Positions 17,105 to 26,766 of a stretch of DNA of 64,000 nt are shown here, piece after piece; positions within the stretch are counted from its first letter, which is position 1; each line of letters starts with the position of its first letter. The notes beneath the pieces are model-generated. The model saw only the letters and a list, made by a program, of their open reading frames with translations. It made no database searches and was not told where the DNA came from. The stretch comes from Leadbettera azotonutricia ZAS-9 (GTDB lineage: Bacteria; Spirochaetota; Spirochaetia; Treponematales; Breznakiellaceae), in NCBI RefSeq assembly GCF_000214355.1, contig NC_015577.1, forward strand, positions 2,905,389-2,969,388, read 5' to 3'. Both the position numbers and the translations under genes were made by a program.

Positions 17105-18697
17105 ATGAAAAGAACTGCATCAAAAGCGATCTGTGTTTTATTGGTCCTGGCAGGAAGCGCCTTAATCCTGGTCATGATGGCAGGCTGCAGGCCCAAGGCA
17201 GCTGCATCCAGCGTGGAACCAGGCAGTCTTAAAAAACTGGTTTTCGCAACCACTGAAAATACAGACCCCAATTACAGCTACAAAAACAAGCTCCCCGTAT
17301 GGGCCGAGCTTGAAAAACGTACAGGGATCGAAATTGAATTCGAAGTAACCCCCACCGCTGACTTTGACAGTGTTATGAGCGTGCGTCTTGCAGCCGGGGT
17401 GAACCTCCCGGATATCGTGCGCCTTCCTGCAGGGAATCCCCTTCAGTTCTCAGTCAACGGCCTTATCATTCCCTTAAACGATCTTATCGATCAATATGGG
17501 GCGAATATCAAAGCCCTTTTTGAAAAACGCCCTGATGTAAGGAATGCCCTTACCGCGCCTGATGGCAAACTATATGTTTTGGCAGCTATCGTTGACGCGC
17601 GGTCCCATATAAATTTCCCTTCTTTTGGAATACGCAAGGACTGGGCGGCCAAACTGGGCCTCCAGGAACCTGATACTATAAGCGACTGGTACAATGTGCT
17701 TAAGGCTATCAAAACAGGCGACCCAAATGGCAACGGAAAAGCCGATGAAATTCCCTACACTGCTTACAAGGATCGCAACAATGGGATCTTCCGTTTCGGG
17801 GAAGCCTGGGGGCTTCATCTCTATGTCAGCGATGGCTGGTATGCCTACGGCAGTACCGTGGCTTATGACTGGATAGATCCCAGGCTCAAGGATTATCTTG
17901 AGGAGATGCACAAATGGTACGCCGAAGGTCTCATCGACCCTGAATTCAATTCCCAGACCAATGAACAATATACTGCCAAGTGTATCAGTAACATTGCCGG
18001 CTCGGAATCGCAGTTTATGAGCATGATATACCCCCAGTGGAATGTCAGAATGGCGCCTGATACCCCCGGTGTCCATTGGGAAAGCGTCAACCCGCCTGCG
18101 GGGCCAAAGGGTGATCGTTTTCTGATTCGGGAAACTCCCATAGAGGCAATCTATTTCGCCGTAACCCGCGACTGCAAAGATCCGGTGACTGCCATTAAAT
18201 GGCTGGACTATATGTATGCTTCTCCTGAGGGGCAAATACTCTTGTGCAACTTTGGCATCGAAGGGGTTACATTCAATTTGATAGACGGCAAACCCATGCT
18301 GGGCGATGCCATCCTCAAATACGAACGGGGTTCGGGGCTGGGTATGGAGATCCAGGGCATGAATGGAGCTGCATTCCCCAGAGTACTCATGCCCGAAATG
18401 ATCGAGCAGCGTTTTATGCACTATACTGACGAATTCGCTGCTGCTAAAAAAGCTTCTGCGTTTTATATTCCGCCCTTCCCAGTTATCATGGCTACCGACG
18501 AAGAAACTTCGGAGCTGCAATCCATCATGGCCGATATCGACACCCTGAGGCAAGAATATTTTTATGACTTTATCACCGGAAGGAAGAACCTCTCCCTCTT
18601 TGACAGTTATATTTCTCAGATAAAAGCCATGGGTATTGATCGCGCCATCGCCATCAAGCAGGTTCAATACAACCGTTCCCAGGGAATTCCCAAATAG
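17105..18697 (+). CDS. Sugar ABC-importer solute-binding lipoprotein (LplA-like)
   Basis: 530 residues. A lipoprotein signal ends at Cys28 in MMAGC, so the mature protein is anchored to the cytoplasmic membrane facing the periplasm. The size and the segments LVFATTENTDPNYSYK, DIVRLPAG and TGDPNGNGKADEIPYT match the large LplA/YtcQ-type family 1 binding proteins that take up oligosaccharides or uronates. AGGAGG stands before the ATG. Two LplB/LplC-type permeases follow. No ATPase gene is adjacent, as is usual for this class, which shares an MsmX-type ATPase. Confidence 0.88.
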   Translation: MKRTASKAICVLLVLAGSALILVMMAGCRPKAAASSVEPGSLKKLVFATTENTDPNYSYKNKLPVWAELEKRTGIEIEFEVTPTADFDSVMSVRLAAGVNLPDIVRLPAGNPLQFSVNGLIIPLNDLIDQYGANIKALFEKRPDVRNALTAPDGKLYVLAAIVDARSHINFPSFGIRKDWAAKLGLQEPDTISDWYNVLKAIKTGDPNGNGKADEIPYTAYKDRNNGIFRFGEAWGLHLYVSDGWYAYGSTVAYDWIDPRLKDYLEEMHKWYAEGLIDPEFNSQTNEQYTAKCISNIAGSESQFMSMIYPQWNVRMAPDTPGVHWESVNPPAGPKGDRFLIRETPIEAIYFAVTRDCKDPVTAIKWLDYMYASPEGQILLCNFGIEGVTFNLIDGKPMLGDAILKYERGSGLGMEIQGMNGAAFPRVLMPEMIEQRFMHYTDEFAAAKKASAFYIPPFPVIMATDEETSELQSIMADIDTLRQEYFYDFITGRKNLSLFDSYISQIKAMGIDRAIAIKQVQYNRSQGIPK

Positions 18698-18708
18698 AGT
18701 TTGAAACT

Positions 18709-19647
18709 ATGACCGTACAGAAGAATAATCCATTAAGCCGCAGGCAGAACCTTTGGCGCAATCTGAAACGGGACAGGATGCTCATCCTTCTTGCCCTGCC
18801 TGCAGTGTTGTACTTTGCAGTGTTTCATTATCTCCCCATGATCGGTACAGTCATAGCTTTCCAGAATTTTAGGCCAGGAGCCGGGCTTTTCAGCAGCTCC
18901 TGGGTAGGAATACGCTGGTTTAAAGAATTTTTCTCTTCCATATTTTTTTCGCGCCTCCTCGTAAACACCTTTCTGCTCAGCTTCTACATGCTGATATTTG
19001 CCTTCCCCGTTCCCATTATCTTTGCACTCATGCTGTGCGAAGTAAAGGATGGGCTTTTCAGGCGCACTATTCAGGCAATAAGTTTTCTGCCCCATTTTAT
19101 TTCCCTTGTAGTAGTAGTAGGGATACTGCAAAATTTTCTTTCCATCAGTGATGGGGTCATAAACCAGTTCAGGGGTTTCCTCGGCTTCAAGGCAATAGGT
19201 TTTTTGGATGACCCTGGGTATTTCAGGATGGTCTATGTGGTTTCGGGCATCTGGCAGGAATTCGGCTGGAATTCCATCGTGTATATAGCAGCCATTGCGG
19301 GCATCAGCCCCCAGTTATACGAAGCTGCCCGCATAGACGGATGTTCCCGATTCCGCCAGATGATCCATATTACCCTGCCGGGCATCATGCCTGCGGCCGT
19401 CACCCTCCTCATACTCCATTTGGGGAAGATGATGAGCGTAGGTTTTGAAAAAATAATACTCATGTATAGCCCTTCAACTTATTCGGTAGCCGATGTGCTT
19501 TCTACCTATGTTTACCGCAGGGGTATCGTGGACATGCAGTTTTCCTACGCAGGGGCGGTGGATCTTTTTAATTCGGTGATAAACCTTGTTCTGCTCCTTG
19601 CAGTAAACAGAATTTCACGCCGCAGAACCGGCGTAGGGCTTTTTTAA
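18709..19647 (+). CDS. Sugar ABC-importer permease, LplB type
   Basis: 312 residues with about six transmembrane helices. The cytoplasmic EAA loop is clear: YEAARIDGCSRFRQMIHITLP at about residue 204. The first helix follows a short basic N-terminus (LKRDRMLILLALPAVLYF). It pairs with the LplC-type permease 9 bases downstream and the binding lipoprotein 11 bases upstream to form an importer of the carbohydrate uptake-1 family. The missing ATPase must come from elsewhere in the genome. Confidence 0.88.
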   Translation: MTVQKNNPLSRRQNLWRNLKRDRMLILLALPAVLYFAVFHYLPMIGTVIAFQNFRPGAGLFSSSWVGIRWFKEFFSSIFFSRLLVNTFLLSFYMLIFAFPVPIIFALMLCEVKDGLFRRTIQAISFLPHFISLVVVVGILQNFLSISDGVINQFRGFLGFKAIGFLDDPGYFRMVYVVSGIWQEFGWNSIVYIAAIAGISPQLYEAARIDGCSRFRQMIHITLPGIMPAAVTLLILHLGKMMSVGFEKIILMYSPSTYSVADVLSTYVYRRGIVDMQFSYAGAVDLFNSVINLVLLLAVNRISRRRTGVGLF

Positions 19648-19656
19648 GGAAACGGC

Positions 19657-20547
19657 ATGGCGCATCAGGCATCTGTCAGGTTTGACGGTTCAAGGTTTCT
19701 CCACAGGGTTATTGTATTATTGCTGATACTGCTGCTCTTCATAACCCTTTACCCGGTGATATACATTCTTTCCATGTCCATATCCGAAGCAAACGCAGTA
19801 CTTCGCCGGGAAGTAATACTCTTCCCCAAAGGTTTTTCTTTGAAAAGCTATACTCTTGTTTTTGAAAACCCCCAGGTTTGGCGCTCTTATCTTAACACTG
19901 TTATCTATACTGTCGCGGGCACCTGTATCAATTTGCTGCTTACCCTGACCTGTGCCTATGCGGTTTCGCAGCAAAAGTTTTTTCTCCGTAAGGGGCTCAT
20001 GGTGTTCATTACCCTGACCATGATGTTCTCGGGGGGCATGATCCCGGGCTTCCTCCTGGTGACCCGTTTGGGGATCTATAATACCCGCTGGGCTATACTG
20101 CTCCCAGGGGCAGTTTCAGCCTGGAACCTCATCATTGCAAGGAACTTTTTTATGACTACTATCCCGGACGAATTAATCGAAAGCGCCAAAATAGACGGGG
20201 CCAATGATATTTCAATTTTTGCCCGCATAGTACTGCCCCTTTCGGGGGCAATAATTGCGGTGATGACTTTGTTTTATGCCGTGGGGCATTGGAATATGTG
20301 GTTCAAGGCTATGATCTATGTTCCCAACATAAATCTCCAGCCTTTGCAGCTTTATTTGCGGAATGTACTGCTCCTCAACTCCCCTGAAGCCATGGCGGGC
20401 CTTGACGACGCCATGGAAAGGATAGCCTATGCCATGCAGCTTAAATACGCAGTAATAGTGGTAGCCACACTGCCTGTAATGTGCCTTTACCCCTTTGTAG
20501 CAAAACACTTTGCCAAAGGGGTAATGGTCGGTGCGATTAAAGAATAA
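19657..20547 (+). CDS. Sugar ABC-importer permease, LplC type
   Basis: 296 residues with six predicted transmembrane helices, and the EAA loop ESAKIDGANDISIFARIVLP at about residue 172. It ends with the typical AKGVMVGAIKE tail of MalG/LplC-type subunits. AAGGAAAC precedes the ATG. It is the last gene of the plus-strand sugar unit. The stop codon is 2 bases from the stop of the convergent Gfo/Idh/MocA gene, and no terminator hairpin fits between them. Confidence 0.88.
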   Translation: MAHQASVRFDGSRFLHRVIVLLLILLLFITLYPVIYILSMSISEANAVLRREVILFPKGFSLKSYTLVFENPQVWRSYLNTVIYTVAGTCINLLLTLTCAYAVSQQKFFLRKGLMVFITLTMMFSGGMIPGFLLVTRLGIYNTRWAILLPGAVSAWNLIIARNFFMTTIPDELIESAKIDGANDISIFARIVLPLSGAIIAVMTLFYAVGHWNMWFKAMIYVPNINLQPLQLYLRNVLLLNSPEAMAGLDDAMERIAYAMQLKYAVIVVATLPVMCLYPFVAKHFAKGVMVGAIKE

Positions 20548-20549
20548 AA

Positions 20550-21638
20550 TTATTTTATAAGAGGCTCGGGCCGCTCGCAGGTACTCTTCACTTCATAGTA
20601 TTTGCCGGTCGCTGAGGCATCATGGATGCCATGCATGACATCCAGGGCATGGTAGGCAAGTTCTGCAGAAACCCGGTGGGGTCTGCCCTCGGTGATGGAT
20701 TCGGCCAGATCGGTGATCCCAAGGCCCCGGCTGTTATCAGGGTACGGCTTGAGCAGAGGAATCTCTGACCAGTTTTCGTCCCTGAAGCGTTTCACAAACA
20801 CAGGGCCGCCAAAGGTATTGGGATCAGGAACGCGGAGCGTGCCCTCTGAACCGTAGATCTCAATATTGGGCAGGGTATGGGAAAATACATCAAAAGTCAT
20901 GATAAGGCTTGCTACCGCCCCATTAGCAAAATCGAGGGTACCCGCTATATGAGTAGGAACATCCACATTGATCACCTTGCCGTTGAGAGGTTCGCTCGTG
21001 ATAGTGCGGGTTTCAAAAGTTTTCCTTGCGGTACCAGAAACTCTGGTGATAGGCCCTATAAGGTTGATAAGGGTATGAAGATAATAGCCTGCCATGTCGA
21101 ACATGGGGCCCCCTGCCTTTTTGTAGTAGAACTCAGGCCCCGGATGCCAATGCTCGTGACCATGGTTCACCATAAAGGCAACCGCTGCCACAGGCCGTCC
21201 AATCCAGCCATCATCGATGAGCTTGCGGCAGGTCTGAATCCCTGCGCCGAGAAAGGTGTCGGGGGCTCCCCCAACTTTAAGCTTCTTTTCGGCTGCGACT
21301 TTCAAAACTTCCTGGGCTTCGCCCCGTTCTGCGCAGAGGGGTTTTTCTGTATACAGGTGCTTCCCCGCTTTAACAGCCTGGATTGCCACACCATAGTGAT
21401 TGTAAGGCTCGGTGATATTGAGGATTATATCAACGTCAGGACTATTTATAAGATCCTCTGTCTTTTTAATATAGGGGATACCGTATTCCTTGGACGCCTT
21501 CTCGGCCCTCTCGGGGATGAGATCGGTAAGGCCTGTTACCTGTACCCTCTTGCTGAATATACCGTTTCCGGTAAGGTTCTTAAAATAGATACCCGAAATA
21601 TTTCCGCAGCCAACTACACCAATTCTCTGTAATGCCAT
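20550..21638 (-). CDS. Gfo/Idh/MocA-family NAD(P)-dependent sugar oxidoreductase
   Basis: 362 residues. Rossmann start IGVVGCGNISGIYFKNL, family motif LYTEKPLCAERGEA near residue 95, and a catalytic-domain stretch GGPMFDMAGYYLHTLINLIG. AGGAGG lies seven bases before the ATG. It is the last gene of the minus-strand unit, 21 bases after thuA-like. In well-studied pathways a Gfo/Idh/MocA dehydrogenase and a ThuA protein act together on 3-keto-glycosides, so a similar partnership is likely here. Substrate not determinable. Confidence 0.85.
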   Translation of the reverse strand: MALQRIGVVGCGNISGIYFKNLTGNGIFSKRVQVTGLTDLIPERAEKASKEYGIPYIKKTEDLINSPDVDIILNITEPYNHYGVAIQAVKAGKHLYTEKPLCAERGEAQEVLKVAAEKKLKVGGAPDTFLGAGIQTCRKLIDDGWIGRPVAAVAFMVNHGHEHWHPGPEFYYKKAGGPMFDMAGYYLHTLINLIGPITRVSGTARKTFETRTITSEPLNGKVINVDVPTHIAGTLDFANGAVASLIMTFDVFSHTLPNIEIYGSEGTLRVPDPNTFGGPVFVKRFRDENWSEIPLLKPYPDNSRGLGITDLAESITEGRPHRVSAELAYHALDVMHGIHDASATGKYYEVKSTCERPEPLIK

Positions 21639-21659
21639 TATATCCTCCTATCTGAATGT

Positions 21660-22388
21660 TCAATACATTCCCAATTCGTTTTTCCATTCATCAGCGCTGA
21701 GGCCTTTTTCTACAGCAATACGCTTGCTCTCGGCAGCCCACAGTATACCCCGCTTCATGAGCTCCCAGGCTTCCGGGATTTCGAACACATCGTTATGATG
21801 GCCCAGGGCATTGTAGAACACCCTGCCGTGACCCCATTTCCTTGTCCATACCTGGGGCACGTCAACCTCCCCATTGGCGGAATGATACCATTTTATCATG
21901 GGGAAACGGGTAGTGGCCAGGACTTCATTGGCAGGATCCACATGGAGATAGTACTGTTCCGAAGCCACTTCAAAGTCCTTGATCCCTTCGGTGAGGGGGT
22001 TGGATTTGCTGATAATATTTATCTTGTATTTGACGCCATCGCAGCCCGGATGGGCCACCCAATTGGCGCCGGTTATAAACTGGTACAGGATATTGGAACG
22101 GAAGGCATCGCACATGCCCCCGTGACACCCTGCCATACCTACACCCGATCCTATGGCTTCAGAAAGAACCTCAAAAAACTTATGAGGAAATATTTCCTGG
22201 GACATGGTCCAGACCGGGATAAAAAGATCCTGGGATTTAAGCAGTTCAAGATCTTTAAGCACATCGGTAGTTTCCGTTACCGTGACCTCAAAATCATTTT
22301 CTTTTAAAAATTTATTGAACCGTTCCGTTATAAGCTTGGGTTCGTGACCGTCCCAGCCGCCGCACATTATTAAGGCTTTGCGTTTCAT
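21660..22388 (-). CDS. ThuA-like protein (trehalose-utilisation family)
   Basis: 242 residues from the ATG at 22388. An upstream ATG nine bases earlier sits inside the AAGGA ribosome site and is unlikely. The fold is the class I glutamine amidotransferase-like ThuA domain: ALIMCGGWDGHEP, VGMAGCHGGMCDAF at about residue 90, and PQVWTRKWGHGRVFYNALGH at about 180. ThuA of rhizobia acts with the dehydrogenase ThuB in oxidation of trehalose and other disaccharides to 3-keto forms. The neighbouring Gfo/Idh/MocA gene fits that arrangement. Its precise reaction is uncertain in the family. Confidence 0.85.
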   Translation of the reverse strand: MKRKALIMCGGWDGHEPKLITERFNKFLKENDFEVTVTETTDVLKDLELLKSQDLFIPVWTMSQEIFPHKFFEVLSEAIGSGVGMAGCHGGMCDAFRSNILYQFITGANWVAHPGCDGVKYKINIISKSNPLTEGIKDFEVASEQYYLHVDPANEVLATTRFPMIKWYHSANGEVDVPQVWTRKWGHGRVFYNALGHHNDVFEIPEAWELMKRGILWAAESKRIAVEKGLSADEWKNELGMY

Positions 22389-22413
22389 AGATTCCATCCT
22401 TGTTGTTAAGTAA

Positions 22414-23061
22414 CTAATTAGAAGTAATCAGCACCGCCGCCGAGCTTGTCCCGATGCGGTCACAGCCTGCTTCGAGGTACTTCACCATGTCTTCCCTGGT
22501 GCGAATGCCCCCTGCGGCTTTCATCCTGACCTTGGGGCCGATGTGCTCCTTAAAGAGGAGTATGTCTTCCAGGGTTGCGCCTGCGGGGCCGAGGCCAGTG
22601 GAGGTTTTGATGTAATCCGCCCCTGCTTCGGTAACTATATCGCAGAGGCGGATCTTTTCGTCGGTGGTAAGATAACAGGTTTCGATAATGACCTTGAGGA
22701 TTTTAGAGCCTGCTGTTTTTTTGATCAGCATGATCTCTTCAAGGACTTTGTCAAAATGCCCGTTCTTTACATCCCCGATGTTGATCACCATGTCGAGTTC
22801 CGAGGCTCCGTCCTTGAGGGCCAATTCGGCTTCCCGGATTTTAATAACCGGAAGGCTGTATCCCAAAGGGAAGCCCAGCACAGTGCAGACATTGAGGCCC
22901 TTAAAGGTCTCTGCGGCGGGCTTCACGAATGAGGGAGGGATACAGGCCGAAGCGGTCTTAAATTCGACTGCCTCGGCGCATATCTTTTGTATGTCCTCCC
23001 AGGAAGCCTGGGCTTTAAGCAAGGTATGATCGATACGGCTCAGAATCTCACTGTTGGTCAT
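22414..23061 (-). CDS. deoC: Deoxyribose-phosphate aldolase
   Basis: 215 residues, the normal bacterial DeoC length. It splits 2-deoxyribose 5-phosphate into glyceraldehyde 3-phosphate and acetaldehyde. The Schiff-base Lys is K152 in YIKTSTGLG, with D90 in SELDMVINIGD and K181 in KAAGGIRT as the proton-relay residues. GAGGG precedes the ATG. In this operon it stands beside an AzgA-type purine permease and a sugar importer, suggesting either salvage of deoxynucleosides or use of a related aldol reaction in the sugar pathway. Confidence 0.92.
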   Translation of the reverse strand: MTNSEILSRIDHTLLKAQASWEDIQKICAEAVEFKTASACIPPSFVKPAAETFKGLNVCTVLGFPLGYSLPVIKIREAELALKDGASELDMVINIGDVKNGHFDKVLEEIMLIKKTAGSKILKVIIETCYLTTDEKIRLCDIVTEAGADYIKTSTGLGPAGATLEDILLFKEHIGPKVRMKAAGGIRTREDMVKYLEAGCDRIGTSSAAVLITSN

Positions 23062-23069
23062 GTACCCTC

Positions 23070-23612
23070 TTATTTAGAAAGAAATTTTACACTGACACCT
23101 GAATAATCGTTGTCGATCTTGAGGGAATCCAAAATCTGGGAAATCTGCCCCCGATGGTGGGTACCATGGGCAGTAAGCTGCTGGAGCATAAAGTAAAGGG
23201 GAACAGAGGCAGGCTTGCCACCGTACCAGTCAAGCTTTATAGGCGCTTCAAGATCTTTATCAGTCAGGGCCGATACAAAGTTCACATAGGCCTTGTCCGT
23301 GATTTTGATGCCTTCGGTGACTTTTTTCCACTGATCCCCGGTGATCTTCTTGGCTTCGATGATTTCGACCTTTGCCAGAGGCGCCAGAGCTTTCTGGGCC
23401 GCTGCGTTTTTGGCAGTTGCTTCTTTAAACATAGTCAGGAAGAAATAAGCCCCTCCCAGGGCATGGCGCGCCAGACTGGAAAGGCTTCCGTAGTAGCTCT
23501 TGCGGTTTTTTTCCCTGTCCTCATTGCTCAACTTATCCAGGATGGCAACAACGGCCTTGTCGGCTTCTTCATTGTATTTGGCAAAGGTAATCAATAATTC
23601 TTTTGCATTCAT
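23070..23612 (-). CDS. DinB-family four-helix protein
   Basis: 180 residues of the DinB/YfiT-like metal-binding four-helix bundle. The metal His triad is suggested by ARHALGGAYF at about residue 47 and by TAHGTHHRGQI near residue 143. DinB-family members are often thiol-dependent transferases (bacillithiol or similar), and many have no known function. The gene is packed between deoC and the purine permease with gaps of 8 and 14 bases, so it is cotranscribed. Its connection to sugar or nucleoside use is unclear. Confidence 0.75.
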   Translation of the reverse strand: MNAKELLITFAKYNEEADKAVVAILDKLSNEDREKNRKSYYGSLSSLARHALGGAYFFLTMFKEATAKNAAAQKALAPLAKVEIIEAKKITGDQWKKVTEGIKITDKAYVNFVSALTDKDLEAPIKLDWYGGKPASVPLYFMLQQLTAHGTHHRGQISQILDSLKIDNDYSGVSVKFLSK

Positions 23613-23626
23613 GTTTATACAAACTC

Positions 23627-24922
23627 CTATTTAAGAACAAAACGCAGAACAAATATTACAAAGAGTATCCAGGTAACAATAGAGATATCTTTGAACTTTC
23701 CGGTAGCTGTCTTGAGGATCACATAGGAAAGCACGCCGTACACAATACCGTCAGCAATACTGTATGCAAAGGGCATCATCACAATGGCGAGGAAGGCAGG
23801 AATACCTTCGGTGGGATCTTCAAAATCAATGCTTGATACAGGCTTCATCATGAGGAAACCCACAAAGATAAGGGCAGGAGCTGTAGCCGCGCTGGGAATC
23901 AACAGGAAAAGAGGCGAAAGAATCAAAGCAACGAAGAAGAGGATGCCTGTCACCAAAGCAGTAAGACCTGTGCGGCCCCCTGCCGCGACCCCTGCGGTGC
24001 TTTCTACATAGCTTGTAACCGTAGAAGTGCCAAGGGCAGCGCCGGCCACTGTGCCGATTGCGTCAGCCAAAAGGGCTTGCTTGACATGGGGGATATTCCC
24101 GTCTTTATCGATAAGCCCAGCCTGGGTAGTAACCCCCACGAGGGTTCCGACAGTATCAAAAATATCAACAAAGAGGAACGTGAAAAACACGGTAAAGAAT
24201 TGGAAACTGATAATCGTGGTAAAATCAAATTGAAAAAGAAGAGGAGCGGCAGGCGTGCCAAAAGGAGAAAAGCCTTCAGGAAGGGAAGTGATCCCCATAG
24301 GTATACCGATGACTGTGGTTGCAATAATCCCGATAAGGATCGAGCCGGGAATCTTGAGGGAATAAAGGACAATGATAATAATCAGGCCCAGGAGGGCAAG
24401 GAAGGGACTGCCTGAAGTCAAGTTTCCAAGGCCGATAACAGTGCCTGCGTCGTTCACCACGATGCCTGCGTTTGCGAACCCTATAAGGGCGATGAAGAGG
24501 CCGATACCAACGGCAACCGCTTTTTTAAGGTTTGCCGGGATTGCCTTTATAATGGCCTCGCGCACATTAAACAGGGAAAGGATCACAAAGAGGATGCCTT
24601 CAAGGAACACAGCGGTCAGGGCAATCTGCCATGAATAGCCCATGCCGAATACCACTGTGAAGGTGAAGAAAGCATTGAGCCCCATGCCGGGCGCCAGAGC
24701 CACGGGCAGGTTGGCCATTAGAGCCATAATCAAGGTTGCAATACCCGAAGCAATGGCAGTGGCGGTAAAGACCGCCCCGGGAGTCATACCCCCGCCAATG
24801 CTGCCCAGCATACCGGGGTTTACCGCCAGTATGTAAGCCATAGTCAGAAAAGTGGTTACCCCTGCAAGGATCTCCCTGCGGACCGTCGTTCCATGCTCTT
24901 GCAGCTTAAAGAGCTTTTCCAT
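23627..24922 (-). CDS. AzgA-family purine (adenine/guanine/hypoxanthine) permease
   Basis: 431 residues with about 12-13 transmembrane helices. The start matches the AzgA/PbuG family (REILAGVTTFLTMAYILAVNP), as do ALAPGMGLNAFFTF near residue 75 and the later TSTVTSYVESTAGVAAGGRTG. These are proton-coupled purine base importers in the cytoplasmic membrane. GGAGGGAAATC precedes the ATG. A 71-base gap separates it from the upstream ABC permease gene; I looked there for a purine riboswitch and saw none. Purine uptake beside deoC suggests nucleoside salvage. Confidence 0.88.
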   Translation of the reverse strand: MEKLFKLQEHGTTVRREILAGVTTFLTMAYILAVNPGMLGSIGGGMTPGAVFTATAIASGIATLIMALMANLPVALAPGMGLNAFFTFTVVFGMGYSWQIALTAVFLEGILFVILSLFNVREAIIKAIPANLKKAVAVGIGLFIALIGFANAGIVVNDAGTVIGLGNLTSGSPFLALLGLIIIIVLYSLKIPGSILIGIIATTVIGIPMGITSLPEGFSPFGTPAAPLLFQFDFTTIISFQFFTVFFTFLFVDIFDTVGTLVGVTTQAGLIDKDGNIPHVKQALLADAIGTVAGAALGTSTVTSYVESTAGVAAGGRTGLTALVTGILFFVALILSPLFLLIPSAATAPALIFVGFLMMKPVSSIDFEDPTEGIPAFLAIVMMPFAYSIADGIVYGVLSYVILKTATGKFKDISIVTWILFVIFVLRFVLK

Positions 24923-24993
24923 GATTTCCCTCCAAAAAATGCGTAATGAGATTTGATATATACTACCACGATTTCAAAGCTAATACAATCAGC

Positions 24994-25848
24994 CTAGCCT
25001 TTTACAGCCCCGGCCATCATGCCCTTCACCAGCTTGTCCTGCCCAAAGACATAGAGAAGAATCACAGGCAAAGACGAAAGTACGAGCAAGGCCATGATGA
25101 GGGGGGTGTTCATGGAGTACTGGCCCTGGTATTCCCAAATCGCCAAAGGCAGGGTGCGGCTTTTCTGGGACTGGGTAAGAATCATGACGAAAATAAATTC
25201 GTTCCAGATCACCACGCCGTTGTAGATGCCCAGAGTTGCAAGCCCCGATTTGGAAAGGGGGAATATCACCTTGAAGAAGGCGGCGAATTTCCCGCAGCCG
25301 TCAATCTCCGCGGCTTCTTCAATTTCCTTGGATAAGCCCTGCATAAAGGCAGTCAGGATGAAAATCGACATGGGAAGATTAAAGGCAACATTGGGCCCTA
25401 TGACGGCGATGACATTATCATAAACATTCATCCTGATGGACATCATAAAAACCGGTATTAATGTGATATGGATAGGTATGGACATAGTTGCGACAATCGC
25501 GCCGAAGATGGGCCTGTTGAGTTTGAACTGCATGCGCGAAAGAGGGTATGCGGCAAAAGCGCTGATAAATAAAAGCAGGGTCAATGAAACCGCCAACACG
25601 ATCACGCTGTTCACAAAGTATCTGTAAAAACCGCCCTGCATGACGGTTGCATAATTTTCAAAACTGAGTCTGTCTGGGATCTTGAAAAGACCGCCGGTGA
25701 TAAATTCACCCTGGGTCTTAAGGGACGTGAAGATCTGGAAGACAAAAGGCGCCCCTGCGATAACGAGCCAGACAACGGCAAACACTATTGCCAGCACCCA
25801 GAAAAGGGAGAATTTTTTCTTTCCATAAATTGCAGCATTAGACTTCAT
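24994..25848 (-). CDS. Sugar ABC-importer permease, MalG type
   Basis: 284 residues, six transmembrane helices. The EAA loop is EEAAEIDGCGKFAAFFKVIFP at about residue 188, and the tail VKGMMAGAVKG is typical of MalG/AraQ-type subunits. The start follows the TGA of the MalF-type gene by one base, so the two are coupled. It belongs to a second carbohydrate uptake-1 importer, distinct from the LplABC-type one in the facing operon. Confidence 0.88.
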   Translation of the reverse strand: MKSNAAIYGKKKFSLFWVLAIVFAVVWLVIAGAPFVFQIFTSLKTQGEFITGGLFKIPDRLSFENYATVMQGGFYRYFVNSVIVLAVSLTLLLFISAFAAYPLSRMQFKLNRPIFGAIVATMSIPIHITLIPVFMMSIRMNVYDNVIAVIGPNVAFNLPMSIFILTAFMQGLSKEIEEAAEIDGCGKFAAFFKVIFPLSKSGLATLGIYNGVVIWNEFIFVMILTQSQKSRTLPLAIWEYQGQYSMNTPLIMALLVLSSLPVILLYVFGQDKLVKGMMAGAVKG

Positions 25849-25849
25849 T

Positions 25850-26755
25850 TCACAGCTCCGTCTTCCGGTTCAGGGTAGAAATAACGATGAGGGCTACCAG
25901 GGTTATGAGTATGAACATGCCGCTGGCGACAGTTGCACCATAGCCCATGTTGTAACGCACAAACGACAGTTTATACATATAAGTAGCCATAAGCTCGGTG
26001 GAAACACCAGGGCCGCCGCCTGTCATGACGAAAATAAGGTCGAAATATTTTAACGATCCGATTATCGAAAGGGTCATGCCCGAAACAATTGTGGGCCTTA
26101 AGAGGGGAAGGGAAACCCGCCAGAAATACTGGCTCCTGGTGGCGCCGTCTATGCTTGCGGCTTCGTAAAGCTCTACAGGAATAGTGCCGTAAGCTGCGAG
26201 ATAGAGAACCATGTAAAAAGGGATGTACTGCCAACACACAACACCGATAACGGTGTAAAGGGCGATCCTGGGGTTACCCAAAAGATCCACGCCGCCGCCA
26301 CCGAACAGTTTTGATATTGATGCGATAACACCGTAGTTGGCGTCCAGGGTGTACTTGAAAAGCACACCTATTGCCACCGACGAAATCAGGTAGGGAATGA
26401 ACCAAACAACTTTGAAAACCGCTCCCCGCCTTTCGGTTACATCCAGAAAAGTCGCCAATGCCATGGCAAAGGGAACCTGGAAAACCAGGGAGAGGAACAT
26501 GATCTTGACATTGTTGCCAAAGGCCCTCCAAAAGTTAATATCCTTCGCTAAATTGATCCAGTTTTCGGCGCCTGTAAAAACACGCTTCCGCCCCATGCCG
26601 TTCCAGGCCATGGTACTGGTAATGAAGGATTCAACAATGGGATAAGCCACATACACAATAAGGAAAAGAAGGGCCGGCAGCAGAAAAACTGCCGCCGCTA
26701 TACGGATTGAATGCTGACGCGCGCTGCGGAGGGACACCATTTTGCTGCCGGCCAT
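25850..26755 (-). CDS. Sugar ABC-importer permease, MalF type
   Basis: 301 residues from the ATG at 26755, preceded by AGAGG; a GTG two codons earlier is possible. Six transmembrane helices are visible. The EAA loop reads YEAASIDGATRSQYFWRVSLP near residue 205. It starts 11 bases after the binding-protein stop and couples to the MalG-type gene downstream. No ATPase gene is present in the unit. Confidence 0.87.
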   Translation of the reverse strand: MAGSKMVSLRSARQHSIRIAAAVFLLPALLFLIVYVAYPIVESFITSTMAWNGMGRKRVFTGAENWINLAKDINFWRAFGNNVKIMFLSLVFQVPFAMALATFLDVTERRGAVFKVVWFIPYLISSVAIGVLFKYTLDANYGVIASISKLFGGGGVDLLGNPRIALYTVIGVVCWQYIPFYMVLYLAAYGTIPVELYEAASIDGATRSQYFWRVSLPLLRPTIVSGMTLSIIGSLKYFDLIFVMTGGGPGVSTELMATYMYKLSFVRYNMGYGATVASGMFILITLVALIVISTLNRKTEL

Positions 26756-26766
26756 AACCACACCTC

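Noticed and set aside
24923-24993. Possible purine riboswitch before the AzgA-type permease
   Set aside because: Only 71 bases are available, and the conserved loop sequences of the purine aptamer are absent.
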